This document shows positions 33,349 through 43,641 of a DNA stretch of 64,000 nt, piece by piece (the stretch's first letter is position 1; each line of letters starts with the position of its first letter). The notes below the pieces were generated by a model that saw only the letters and a list, made by a program, of their open reading frames with translations, did not search any database and was not told where the DNA came from. Source of the stretch: Vandiemenella viatica (lineage: Eukaryota > Arthropoda > Insecta > Orthoptera > Morabidae); the NCBI GenBank assembly GCA_031002005.1, contig JARYHS010011408.1, forward strand, positions 224,233,473-224,297,472, given 5' to 3'. Made by a program: the position numbers and the translations under genes.

Positions 33349-34526
33349 TTTTCCTGCGTGCGGCGGCTAGGGGAGCGGCTGGTAGCTCTGTCCGGCGACG
33401 ATGAACGGCAGCGGCGCGTCGGGGATCGACCTCGTCTAGGGTACGGCGATGGGCTTCTTCCCGTAGGTCGACCGAACTCGTCAGCGGGTGGCTGCCTGGG
33501 GTAGAACTGTTCGGATGGCGGACGTCTTGCGGCAAAATAATCGTCAAATACTCGTCTTCTCTCTCTGCAGTAGCGTATGACATGTCCAGGGCGCCCACAG
33601 TGGAAACATACTGGCGCGTTGTCTTCTGTCCTCCAGACGTCCGTTCGTCTGCGGGACGTCATAGGTGCCGGAGGATTTGGTTGTGGCCGTGTCGGCCGGT
33701 TCCTAGGCTGCCGTTTGGCAGCTGCAGCATACGTCATATCAGGGCGAGGCCATTCTTCACGTCGAGTGCGATTGGCTCGGCAGACAGGAGCTATTGTCTG
33801 AAATACCTCTTTTTCCGCCGCGTCGGCTCCTTCATGACCCACTGGGCTTACATCCATGGCCATGATCTGATGCTCACTCGGTTCAAGAGTCCCAGCTGCC
33901 ATGAACTGTTGTAATTCTTCTCTCACAATTTGTCGTATGAGAGACGCAAAGTCGTGCTGGTCTTCCACAACTGCCATAGGGACTACGTTGGGAAGTCTGT
34001 CATACTTCTTTCGCCCAACCCTCCTTTGTTGCATCTCCTCAATCCGCTGGCACCACTTGATGAACTCTTCCGTCGTAGCGACGTCTTTTATCAGAAGAGC
34101 TTGGTACATGTCTTCTGCAATACCTTTCATTAGGTGCGTGATTTTGTCGGCTTCAGTCATATTCGGGTTGACTACGTTGCATAGGGCCAAAACATCCTGT
34201 ATGTAAGATTGCGTCGGCTCCCCATGTCGTTGGGCCCGGTTCTTCAGTTGTTCTTCCGCCGAGCGGATTTGTCGCTGGTGGTCCCCAAACGTTTTCTTAA
34301 GTTCCGTCTGGAACATTTCCCAGTTATTCAGTTTTTCTTCGTTGTTCTCGAACCACTGCTGGGCGGTTCCGTCCAGATAGAAATAAACATTTGCCAAGCA
34401 CATGGTATGATCCCACCTGTTGTACTTGGCGACTCGGTCGAACCCTTTTAGCCATTTGTTAGGATCCTGTCCAGCGTCTCCAGAGAACACCGATGGGTGT
34501 CGAATGTGCAGCTGGCTTGCCGCCAT
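33345..34526 (-). CDS. gag: Gypsy Gag polyprotein
   Basis: 393 codons from the first ATG at 34526 to TAA at 33345. The frame is open further upstream to the primer-binding zone (34676) but without another ATG, so this start is preferred. Gag packages the element RNA into virus-like particles in the cytoplasm. Residues 1-170 (KWLKGFDRVAKYNRWDH, YLDGTAQQWFE, FGDHQRQ, QSYIQDVLALC) match the retrotransposon gag domain. A single CCHC knuckle, VCFHCGRPGHVIRYC, lies at about 306-320 and binds RNA. The C-terminus is arginine/serine-rich. The last sense codons end in a GGAAAAC heptamer immediately before the stop, which links it to pol. Confidence 0.92.
   Translation of the reverse strand: MAASQLHIRHPSVFSGDAGQDPNKWLKGFDRVAKYNRWDHTMCLANVYFYLDGTAQQWFENNEEKLNNWEMFQTELKKTFGDHQRQIRSAEEQLKNRAQRHGEPTQSYIQDVLALCNVVNPNMTEADKITHLMKGIAEDMYQALLIKDVATTEEFIKWCQRIEEMQQRRVGRKKYDRLPNVVPMAVVEDQHDFASLIRQIVREELQQFMAAGTLEPSEHQIMAMDVSPVGHEGADAAEKEVFQTIAPVCRANRTRREEWPRPDMTYAAAAKRQPRNRPTRPQPNPPAPMTSRRRTDVWRTEDNAPVCFHCGRPGHVIRYCRERRRVFDDYFAARRPPSEQFYPRQPPADEFGRPTGRSPSPYPRRGRSPTRRCRSSSPDRATSRSPSRRTQEN
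33348..33354 (-). promoter_or_regulatory. Candidate -1 frameshift heptamer
   Basis: The element strand reads G GAA AAC followed at once by the gag stop TAA. Shifting back one base enters the pol frame, which is open here. GGA-type slippery starts are known from retroviral frameshift sites (for example MMTV pro-pol), though the P-site re-pairing is imperfect. Confidence 0.6.
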
Positions 34527-34655
34527 GGGTTTCCTAATGACGCGGACTTTCGGAAGGACGTACTGAGTATATCCTTTGTAGTCCGGTTCCAGTCCGTGTA
34601 GGCGGCGACTTTTACGTTGCCTAATCGGAGCCACGACGATGCAGCTGTTGCACAG

Positions 34656-34675
34656 GGTACCCGGCGTCTCCACCA
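34656..34675 (-). other. Candidate primer-binding site
   Basis: Five bases inside the 5' LTR the element strand reads TGGTGGAGACGCCGGGTACC, starting with TGG as needed to pair with a tRNA 3' CCA. I could not match it to a specific tRNA. Confidence 0.45.
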
Positions 34676-34814
34676 AACTATGTCGCGTTGGAACCGGGAC
34701 AGGTGTGAATTCGAAGGTTACTTGTCAATGAACACAGCACTTAAACTGAGAACAGGTTTATTGAGAACTCAAACATACACGCAGCACTGACTGCCTCTTG
34801 GGCAGAATGCTCTT

Positions 34815-34823
34815 CTATTTATA
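34815..34823 (-). promoter_or_regulatory. TATA box of the Gypsy promoter
   Basis: TATAAATAG on the element strand, with a GCAGTCAGT initiator-like stretch about 30 bases downstream (near 34790), a plausible start of R. The equivalent in the 3' LTR is 29433-29441. Confidence 0.7.
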
Positions 34824-34955
34824 CACAGATAGAACGTACTAGAGATTACAAGAGTAGTTAACAAATGAAATGTGTAGAAGTTACAAGTGACCTTAGGAAA
34901 CATGTAGAATCTTCTGGAAATAATAAACAGAATTAAATAATTTTTGTCAGTGGGC

Positions 34956-35010
34956 GGGATTGAACCGGCGACCTTCGGTACCGCAATTCGTGACGCTACC
35001 CGCTGCGCCA
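34956..35010 (-). promoter_or_regulatory. tRNA-like Pol III A/B boxes inside the 5' LTR (U3)
   Basis: On the element strand TGGCGCAGCGG (35000-35010) fits the A-box and GGTTCAATCCC (34956-34966) fits the B-box, 33 bases apart, as in a tRNA head; around them tggcgcagcgggtagcg and gccggttcaatcccgcc look like tRNA D- and T-arm sequence. The same pair is in the 3' LTR at 29618-29628 and 29574-29584. A captured tRNA or SINE head is inferred; Pol III activity is not shown. Confidence 0.7.
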
Positions 35011-35048
35011 TGCTGGCAGACGGTACACTGGCGTTCATGCGGCAATAT

Positions 35049-35629
35049 TTTGGTTCTCCGTCTTCAAATATGGACCCCATTGTTCTAGAATTTCACTGAA
35101 ATCATGCATTTGCTGAATGACCTGAATAACTTCGGCAAGTCTGATAAATCGTCCAGAAGTTTTGGTTTTGAACTACAATTGGTGTCAGGTAGAAGTTGAA
35201 AATGGTAAAGACACAGTTTTCATGAAACTTTATAGTTAGTAGTCATGTTCTAGAAGGTTAAGATTATAGGACAATGTAATAAATCTATTTTAGTAGCTTT
35301 TCCTTTTTTGTTATCTCCTCATAGTCAGAATGAAAAACAAAAGTTTACCAACTACAGAAAACGCATGTTGGTGTCATAATAGGGAGAAAGACCTTTTAGT
35401 TGATCAATGTCAGTGTTGTAGTAATAATATGTGGGAACAAAATATCATCATTTGGGATGAGGTCTGTAAGAATGATATATTCTCCAGTTATGTGGTGCGC
35501 GTTGAAGCGCCACGTACTTGACACTAGGAGTTGCAACGGGATCTGTTTTAAGACTCAGACGCGACGTACTTGTTTTATGGTAGCTTCCCACGGCCGTGGT
35601 TTTATAGGTCGCGATGCAGCCGAATTGTT
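35049..35629. other. Non-coding stretch right of the Gypsy element
   Basis: Continues the pre-insertion sequence interrupted at ATAT. Two overlapping short frames near 35330-35650 are unassigned. Confidence 0.4.
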
Positions 35630-35795
35630 CGGATCAGCACGCGCCACAGACTAGCCCTCGCCACCTCGCAGCCACCTCCCCATCACATTGCCTAGCGTCG
35701 TTTCAGCTGCCCGGGCGTTTGATGTTTACCGACTGGGCGACGGATAGAGGCACACCATCCCTGCCAGCAGAGGCGGGTCCCTTCCCACGGCTCAC
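35630..35795. mobile_element. Relic of the Harbinger-like MITE
   Basis: The blocks tagccctcgccacctcgc, cacctccccatcacattgcc and ccagcagaggcgggtccctt align in the same order with the interior of the 8902-9259 element. Recognisable terminal repeats are missing. Confidence 0.6.
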
Positions 35796-35878
35796 TGTCC
35801 ATAGCTAGACCAACGTGACCGGCAAAGGCATAGGCCGTGGAAAGGCACCATTAGACAGTTTTCCGCAATCATCTACGT

Positions 35879-36116
35879 CAGTAGTCTCCAAATGACAGCC
35901 ATTGGATCAGCTACGGCATGTGGTAAGAGTTTATCCGGCATATTTAATATACAGAAAAAGTTCAGATAATTTCGATCATTATGTCATTTTTGTGTTCTCA
36001 GCACGGCTTATTAAGCTTTAAACTTGGTCATCTACAAGGTTGTCTATGTGTCTGTTAAAAGGGAAAAATCATTAATCGGTAGCCCACAATCACGGTGAAA
36101 AGTTTGGAGATCTGTG
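35879..36116. mobile_element. hAT MITE, family 3 (diverged)
   Basis: Left end cagtagtctccaaatgac and right end agtttggagatctgtg form imperfect inverted repeats. Flanks atctacgt (35871-35878) and atctagtt (36117-36124) match at 6 of 8. No coding capacity. Confidence 0.55.
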
Positions 36117-36191
36117 ATCTAGTTTAGTGCTGGGACGACTACAGATTTCTTCCTCACAAAATACGTAATCCTTAAACAGATTAACATTTAA

Positions 36192-36192
<1 letters not shown>

Positions 36193-36227
<35 letters not shown>
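36193..36227. repeat. Poly-A (35)
   Basis: Uninterrupted A run. No retroposon body could be recognised on its left because the hAT MITE ends only 76 bases away. Confidence 0.9.
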
Positions 36228-36229
<2 letters not shown>

Positions 36230-37448
36230 ATTTTGTTTCTAAAGAAAAATATTTGCTCTGTTAAGTACTGCATTTCTTTGGCTAAGGCTATTCGTATTTT
36301 GGTTTCAGTGTCTTATTTGATTCGTGTACTTGAATAAATCGCATTACATGTTGTGTACCATTGTATATGCATGTTTTTAATTTTTTTCTCTCAAATAAGT
36401 TGGAAAGTAAGTATCTTCGTGTTATGTTGCCCATTCCCATTGAGAGATTGCACGACTCGTGCTCGCTCAAATCACTAGCAGTAAGACAATCTGCGACTAG
36501 CGATGGACAAGTTTTACCAGCAGTCGTCTCCTCATTGTTTGCTAATGGCTGCGAGAAAAAAACCTGGACAGCGCGCGACTCGCACGTGCTCGGAGTTGAT
36601 AACTTGGAACCGGTATTTACAAATTTCTTCCTGTTTATTTCTCCTTTTACACCACTTTTCATAAAATTTAGTAGGTGCCAAGTTCCTCACTGCGGCTAGA
36701 ACGTTCGACACTCATAAAACCAAACCCTTAGCTTTGAGCTACCATACCACTCGTTTTGTGTAAAAGTGCTGGTGAACGTAAATTTATCCTAATAATGCCC
36801 CTCATTCAGGAACAGAAAACGAAAGCGACATTAGTAAGTATGTTGCCCACCGCTTCTTCTCCGCTCTGGTCGCGACTTGTTATTTAGACGTGTGATGCCT
36901 GCCAGTGCTCTTACCAACACAAGTCGCCCACTTGTTCCAGTTATGCTGCGCGAATTAGCACCTCTCCTAATGGGCAGCTGTCCGCACGTACGTCTCGTTT
37001 GGCGCCTGTTCAAGTCTTCATAACTGTGGGACTGGGGTCGGCGAACTCGTCTTGCGCCAAGCTTCCTACTGGAAACGACTCTTAATAGCACCGCACCGGC
37101 CGGAATGCGGCCATTTCAGGCGGTTATTACCAATACAGGTTGTGTCAGTCCACTGTTTAAGCTAACTGTATCGCAGAATTTAATACCGACCCTGCAGGTG
37201 ACAGGTATTTTCACAGTTCCATTCAAATGCCGGGATTGTTTACTATGCTCGATTTAGTTCCTTTTTCAGTAATTTTGTCACGGCTGTAAAAATCTAATCA
37301 TAATCTACGTCTACATCCATAATACAGTTCATAAATACTGTAGTTGGCGGAGGGGTTTCTGTGCCAAAACTAACTCTGTGCGTTCCAATCCCGAATTCTA
37401 CAAGGAAACAAATAATACAAATACGCATCAGTAAAGCATCTTATTTCT
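36228..37448. other. Non-coding stretch with GC-richer islands
   Basis: Islands near 36455-36610 and 36840-37130 hold frames on both strands without recognisable domains. No repeats were delimited. Confidence 0.35.
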
Positions 37449-37454
37449 CCTGTC

Positions 37455-37695
37455 TGCACCGAACGTGGTGGGTGAGTTGTAAAGCTCTGGCCTCGCATTC
37501 GGGAGGACGCGAGTTCGAATCCCCGTCTGGGCATCCAGATTTGGGTTTTCCATGGTTTCCCCAAATCACTCCAGACGAATGCCGGTATGCTTCCTTCAAA
37601 AAGCGATGGCCGAATTCTTTCCCGTTCCCGTTCCTTATCCCCAGTCCTTTCCTGCCTCTAATGATCTCGACGTCGACGAAATGTAAAGCCATAAG

Positions 37696-37761
<66 letters not shown>
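37455..37761 (+). mobile_element. SINE family A, copy 6, with (AT)n tail
   Basis: The best-preserved copy: head ccgaacgtggtgggtgag, B-box gcgagttcgaatccccg, body gatttgggttttccatgg, cctctaatgatctcgacgtc, atgtaaagccataagcaa. The usual A tail is replaced by a 60-bp (AT)n tract (37698-37760). The duplication cctgtc lies at 37449-37454 and 37762-37767, so the AT tract is inside the element. Confidence 0.9.
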
Positions 37762-37763
<2 letters not shown>

Positions 37764-37767
37764 TGTC

Positions 37768-38320
37768 ATTGCGACCCTAAATAGGTTGGTGGACGAAGTG
37801 TTACAGTGCACTCGTGAACGAAAGAAGATATTTAGATATTTGCATATTCGCCAAAAAATTTGAACGAAACTGACGTTGTCTGTCTGCCGGACAATCCTAT
37901 CCCAATCTGTGACGCTTTCGTAAGTGTTGTGGCAAGCAGTCACGAATCGAGCGGCTCTTCTCTGTCGTATCAATCAATCCATTGCGATAATAATCCCAAA
38001 ATCCATAACAATAATCCACAAATGTGGACGTACGAGAGTTTTGTACGCTATTTTTTCCACGAGCTTTGCAGTTCTTCAAAATACGCCTTGTTAATTGTAA
38101 TCTAGAATTAACTGTACATACGACGGAAGTTATGTGCAGAGCACATTTCATCAACCATCAATGAGGACCATCTCCATTTTCCTGTGTGTGACTTAAGATC
38201 TTCTTCCATCCCTTTTGCTCTACATCTTACAATCAACTCTACTTTCTAGGCAACGTTAAAAAAAAAGGTACGGTGCCCTCAGCTTCTGTCCCGGTCATAT
38301 TATTGCTATTCTCTGTCTTA
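37768..38320. other. Non-coding stretch
   Basis: Short frames on both strands (81 and 85 codons around 37.86-38.15 kb) are not recognised. Confidence 0.35.
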
Positions 38321-38565
38321 GGGAGCGTGCATAAACCACGTAGCTTCATTTTGGCCTCCTGTGAAACCCCCCCCCCCCTGCTCCTCACGTAGCCCTACGT
38401 GTCTTTTGCCTCTAACACTCCCTCCTCCCCCCCATGTAGCACGTAGCTTTTTTCCCTTTTGATTCCAGAAGACATTTTGTACTGTTTTCTCTTGTCAGAC
38501 TATTATAAATTACATACGGAGATAATTAACTGAGGGAAATAAATATTCACTTGATGTGTGTTTTG
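38321..38565. mobile_element. C-tract family element, left part (38-kb copy)
   Basis: Left terminus gggagcgtgcataaaccacg, a C13 run, then ttttgtactgttttctcttg and tacggagataatta shared with 28006-28392. The right terminus is missing, so it is truncated. Confidence 0.6.
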
Positions 38566-39779
38566 TTCCTGATTTTAACTGTTAAAAATGTTATGAAAGG
38601 GTCCCCTTGCGACGTGTCTCATCTCTTTGTCTAAATAAGGTTCCATATCGAAATATTATAAAACGTGTCCGTATTTTTCGGGTTCGTCACTAACCTCCAG
38701 AAATACCTGTCAGTGCCCTTGCCTCTTGTTGGAGTTATGTGTCTCCGGTAAGAAACAGAAGAGGCGCGGGCTGTCAGGGAGGCATTTGAGAATGGCCGCT
38801 AGTGCCTCCACCTGTTGGTGGCACCTCGTGAGTCAGTGGCAACCTCTTGGCCGCAGAAAGTCGTGTCTGGGCAGCAGACAGGGCTGGCAGTCGGCCAGCG
38901 CCATCACGTCACCCACCAGAATACCTGGCCGGCTCACAGACGCTAAGCTGTTGATTGTTGAGCATACACAGAACCTCCTTATTGCTCCAAGACCTCGGGC
39001 ATTTGTAACATTTTGAATGTTGGTCGGTCTTGTGGCTCATGTGTGCTGACGTTTTGACTTACGCCGCAGAGTGGCAAGATGACTGGCAGAGACGAAGGTC
39101 ATTCACATAACGAGTAGCTAGTTCTTTTTAAATGCCTCCTTCTCCAGTAGCTTTTCCTACACTCATATATAAGTATATTAAAAGTTAGCACGATTTTAGG
39201 GTCACGTACATTCTGGTTTTCTTAAAGCTTTCGTTATTTTTTTCCGAACTGATACTTATTTTGTACTTTAGGCGAAATGCTAAGCAGTAATTCCATTCCC
39301 TTCTATCAATTTGATGGTTTACTTCTTCTCAGTAAGTATCGGGCAAAATGTGTTTAAGCCTGATGGCTGGTTTTCGAATAAACCGGAATTCTTTCGATTG
39401 AGCGAAACGAATTTAACGAGTGTAGTAACGACACACAGGGAAATACGTGGAAAAACATAACTAAAATGTAAAGATAAATTTAAGTGTGACTAAACAACAG
39501 TTGACAGAAAATCGTACCTTCTATCGACGGTAAAAAAGTGTAGCGTTTCAGTGTTTTGATCATAATTTTTCTACGTCGTTGCCTTCGGTACCAATTACTG
39601 TTCGCCATTCAACAGACCGATACTCAAATACAGTCGGTATTTCTATAATCACATATCCAGACAATTCAACTTTACCTAACAAGAAGGTATAAACAAACTG
39701 AAATGGCAAATATTCACGCGTTTTCATTCATTTCAGTCAGTAACCTACAACATGTAATGTAGTTTCCGCATGTTTGCAG
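38566..39779. other. Non-coding stretch
   Basis: A GC-richer patch at 38735-38960 holds a 96-codon plus frame (38726-39016) without recognisable domains. The rest is AT-rich. Confidence 0.35.
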
Positions 39780-39838
39780 CCTGATGGTGTCATAAAAAGA
39801 CAACGTTTCGACGACGTTCTATGTCGTCTTCATTAGGT
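39780..39838 (-). repeat. Hairpin motif related to 28468-28654
   Basis: The minus strand reads cctaatgaagacgac, a 7-base loop, gtcgtcgaaacgttgtc; the stem GACGAC/GTCGTC is perfect and is followed by GAAAC. The neighbouring ctgatggtgt matches ggatggtgt in the 28-kb arms. Confidence 0.5.
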
Positions 39839-40496
39839 ATGTGCTGTTCGAGAAATCCAGATTGCTCCAAGACTTATTTAACGTCCTCGTGGTCACCGCC
39901 GTCATACTACAGCCGTTAATGGGTATTATGACCCAATGCGCGGTTCGCCCCATCATTCCGTGCTTCTCTATTTGTTTTGGATTCGTTATCTCTGCCGGCC
40001 TTAAACTTGTTGCACACCTGTCCACGTATTGAAAACGTCGATTTCCATGCATCACTCAGATAGAGTCCTGTATCTCGGTATTCTATGTTGTCATTCTTAT
40101 TTCGACATCTTTTCTTCATTGAAACGCCGAAAAAGCTTATATTCGAACCTGTAACAAAAGCGGAAAAAGATATATTGAGCATCACTTAAAAGTTACACTC
40201 CCAACTTGTGGATACAATGTAGTTTTCCTTTTTGTGTGGGCTCTATGGGACATACCCATGAAAAAAATGAGGGTTACCATTTGTCGCCATATCGAAAAAG
40301 TTTTGTTTTAATATGCATTGTGTTATTCTGTTTGTAAATTTGATATTTTCTTTAAGGCTGATACTGGATACGATCGAACCATTCCCGTAAATCAGTATTA
40401 GTATGGACAACGGCCTAAAACCACGATCGACAGCAACGTGGAAAAGGATATACGTTTTTTCTTCAATAAGTGTAGAGGTTATTTAACTGAGCTGCA
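39839..40496. other. Non-coding stretch
   Basis: Overlapping frames on both strands at 39.82-40.19 kb, unassigned. Confidence 0.35.
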
Positions 40497-41330
40497 GTTT
40501 TTTTTTTAAATTTTTTTTTTATTGGCATTTGGAAAAAACCATACAGCCAGCAAATTACATTTATCTTTGGTTGATTAAAGAAATGAATTTACAGATTGAA
40601 TGTGCTCCTTCTCCAGCTCTGTCTTACCATCCGATATATACTACATACAAAATTAGCAGCATAAAGTATATACAATATATGACACATACAATTGGACATG
40701 TGTGGAGCACACCATACATAAAATACGTAAAATATACAATATGTACAACATACAATTTAAAAGCATATACAGGTTTTAGGGAACAATGAATAGAATATAC
40801 AATATGTACATATAGAATTTAATCTACAATGTTGAGCATGCTAAATATAAACATGTTCTGGTGAGACCTGTTTGTTTTATGTCGGCTACGTTAGAGGACA
40901 AGTGCCGTAGTTGACTCAGGCGGGTTGCCGAGATCATAGCCACAATTTGTATCCTTATATTATGGGAGTTGTTTAAGATTGGTTCCAGTGTCGCGCTATA
41001 TCTTGATATGGTTTTCTTCGAGAAATTGGGTTATGGCGTGATAGATAGCAACGTCTTCCAAGGCCAGGAGGTGGGTTACATTTAAGGGTAACTGTAGTCC
41101 TAATTCCACTAGTTCTTGTATAAGTTCGGAGCACTTCTGCCATTTCTCCTTGCAGGCAAATAGAAGGTGGTTTGGCTCGCATTCGCTGACTCCATCGCAG
41201 GTGCAACTTGGTGTTTCCCTTAAGTTGATGCGATGCAGGTGTTTGGGGAAGAGCCCGTGATTAAATTTCAGTCTTGCAATGGTGGTTATCATTTTCCTGG
41301 ATGTGTATTTTTTTTCGTGCCACTGTGCCT
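40497..41330 (-). mobile_element. LINE 3' end, running into the second gap
   Basis: On the minus strand this is a protein C-terminus (41292 to 40996), an AT-rich 3' UTR of about 475 bases with many atacaatat-like words, and an A-rich tail (plus-strand T tract at 40498-40521). The 5' part is lost in the N run. Confidence 0.7.
40996..41330 (-). pseudogene. LINE ORF2 C-terminal zinc-binding region (partial)
   Basis: About 98 codons are open to the stop at 40996 and continue toward the gap. The order HGLFPKHLHRINL, then CTCDG, then NHLLFACKEKW gives a C-x-C...H-x4-C zinc-binding pattern that follows the RT or RNase H part of Jockey/R1/I-group LINE proteins. Upstream coding sequence is not visible because of the N run, so whether the copy was intact cannot be judged. 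The visible part has no stop. Confidence 0.7.
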
Positions 41331-42330
41331 NNNNNNNNNNNNNNNNNNNNNNNNNNNNNNNNNNNNNNNNNNNNNNNNNNNNNNNNNNNNNNNNNNNNNN
41401 NNNNNNNNNNNNNNNNNNNNNNNNNNNNNNNNNNNNNNNNNNNNNNNNNNNNNNNNNNNNNNNNNNNNNNNNNNNNNNNNNNNNNNNNNNNNNNNNNNNN
41501 NNNNNNNNNNNNNNNNNNNNNNNNNNNNNNNNNNNNNNNNNNNNNNNNNNNNNNNNNNNNNNNNNNNNNNNNNNNNNNNNNNNNNNNNNNNNNNNNNNNN
41601 NNNNNNNNNNNNNNNNNNNNNNNNNNNNNNNNNNNNNNNNNNNNNNNNNNNNNNNNNNNNNNNNNNNNNNNNNNNNNNNNNNNNNNNNNNNNNNNNNNNN
41701 NNNNNNNNNNNNNNNNNNNNNNNNNNNNNNNNNNNNNNNNNNNNNNNNNNNNNNNNNNNNNNNNNNNNNNNNNNNNNNNNNNNNNNNNNNNNNNNNNNNN
41801 NNNNNNNNNNNNNNNNNNNNNNNNNNNNNNNNNNNNNNNNNNNNNNNNNNNNNNNNNNNNNNNNNNNNNNNNNNNNNNNNNNNNNNNNNNNNNNNNNNNN
41901 NNNNNNNNNNNNNNNNNNNNNNNNNNNNNNNNNNNNNNNNNNNNNNNNNNNNNNNNNNNNNNNNNNNNNNNNNNNNNNNNNNNNNNNNNNNNNNNNNNNN
42001 NNNNNNNNNNNNNNNNNNNNNNNNNNNNNNNNNNNNNNNNNNNNNNNNNNNNNNNNNNNNNNNNNNNNNNNNNNNNNNNNNNNNNNNNNNNNNNNNNNNN
42101 NNNNNNNNNNNNNNNNNNNNNNNNNNNNNNNNNNNNNNNNNNNNNNNNNNNNNNNNNNNNNNNNNNNNNNNNNNNNNNNNNNNNNNNNNNNNNNNNNNNN
42201 NNNNNNNNNNNNNNNNNNNNNNNNNNNNNNNNNNNNNNNNNNNNNNNNNNNNNNNNNNNNNNNNNNNNNNNNNNNNNNNNNNNNNNNNNNNNNNNNNNNN
42301 NNNNNNNNNNNNNNNNNNNNNNNNNNNNNN
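41331..42330. other. Assembly gap, 1000 N
   Basis: Exactly 1000 N; truncates the LINE on its left. Confidence 0.98.
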
Positions 42331-43230
42331 GCCAGAGGAATAGGACTTTGGTGAATTTGGTACACTGTTTGTTTTATGGATTATTCATTTAAATATTCTG
42401 TGCAACGTCCTACATAAATACCAGAAACAACACATTTTGGTACGGAAAAATTTGACTGTTACATCGGACGAATTTTGAAAAAATTCAGGCTGGATCACTG
42501 CCGTATGAAACAATCTACTTTCTCGCCTAGAGATTGTCAATATGCGAGGAATATGAAATGACCAGTAATGCAGAAAACGTGAAATGGAGGTCGGGTTGTT
42601 GTTGATGTGAGAGTGTTACCTAATTCATATAAAGATTGCAGTATCACAGTCTGCAGAAAAGAAGAAAGGGAAATAAAATGTCGGAATGATGCCCCTAAGG
42701 ATACCTTATCCAGTTTCCGTAGGGACTCGGACGTCTCCAGTGCTTTAGTCAAACAGCTTTTTGTAAAAACCGGAGTTCATTTGATGATACACAAGGACGC
42801 TCCTGTGACTAACATATGAAATGAATTAAGTTGTATGTAGCTGCTCTGTGACAGGAGGTCGTTCATTAAACCTTCCGTGGGCGGCAGGGAGGACAGGCTG
42901 AGCCACTTGAGACAAGGCTGCAGTCCTAAGCTGGGACAGCAAGCTGTTCTTTGTAGCAGCATTCCATTCTCGAAGCGCTCATCGCTTAACGTACTCGAAA
43001 CCAAATCTCTTCTCACAAATGAGTTCGAAAGATCTAAGGACCAGAGATTTTGATTTCTGGTTACAAATGCTGAAACAGATGCAAACCTGCAAGGGAAGAT
43101 ACTTTTGTTATAACTTCGTAATGAATTTACACGATTCAGTTTCACGAGGCAAGGGAATACCAACTATGATAGCAACGATCCGAACATTTCATTAGCGCAG
43201 TAGCGTGTTTTTCCCAAGATAATAACACTG

Positions 43231-43234
<4 letters not shown>
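42331..43234. other. Non-coding stretch
   Basis: A 128-codon minus frame at 42777-43163 has no recognisable domain and uneven composition; I do not call it a gene. Confidence 0.35.

Positions 43235-43273
<39 letters not shown>
43235..43273. repeat. (TA)n microsatellite
   Basis: About 19 uninterrupted TA units. Confidence 0.9.
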
Positions 43274-43281
<8 letters not shown>

Positions 43282-43443
43282 CAACGAAATGATGTGTACA
43301 TATCACATAACCATAACCAGATAAATATTTAATTCCAAACAATTACGGATAAGGCCTAGGAATAACAATCGAAGTAGGTGTTATAATTGATCCAGTAACT
43401 GAATCTGTTGTCGTAAGTGAGTATTTTATCCTCTTCCTCATAA

Positions 43444-43641
43444 GTGGTGGGAAAGTGGCCTCGCATGGGGCTAGAATCCCCGTCTGGTTAACCAGATTTT
43501 GGTTTTCCATGTTTTCCCCTGACCACTCCAGGCGAATGCATGGATGGTTCCTTCAAAAGACCATGGCCGAATTCCTTCCAATTCCTTGCCCCCAGACCTT
43601 TGCCGCCTCGACGTCGATGAAATGTAAAGCCAGAAGTAAAA
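43444..43641 (+). mobile_element. SINE family A, copy 7
   Basis: A shortened head (taagtggtgggaaagtgg, then cctcgcatgg directly joined to gaatccccgtctgg, B-box damaged) and a well-kept body (gaccactccaggcgaatgc, catggccgaattccttcc, ctcgacgtcgatgaaatg, taaagccagaagtaaaaa). Confidence 0.85.

Larger units (their letters stand above)
29299..35044 (-). mobile_element. Complete Gypsy-type LTR retrotransposon
   Basis: A 5746-bp element bounded by two 364-bp LTRs, flanked by the 4-bp duplication ATAT (29295-29298 and 35045-35048), as is usual for Gypsy integrases. In transcription order (minus strand) it has the 5' LTR, a primer-binding zone, gag, pol (protease, RT, RNase H, integrase), a polypurine tract and the 3' LTR. 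Integrase after RNase H places it in Gypsy/Ty3. There is no env frame. The LTRs are identical as far as I can see and both genes are open, so the insertion is recent and possibly still mobile. Confidence 0.95.
34681..35044 (-). repeat. 5' LTR
   Basis: Same 364 bases as 29299-29662, offset 5382, without a difference that I can find by eye. It acts as the element's promoter. Confidence 0.95.

Noticed and set aside
33577..33914. Plus-strand frames inside gag and pol (for example 110 codons at 33582-33914)
   Set aside because: Antisense shadows of the conserved Gag/Pol frames.
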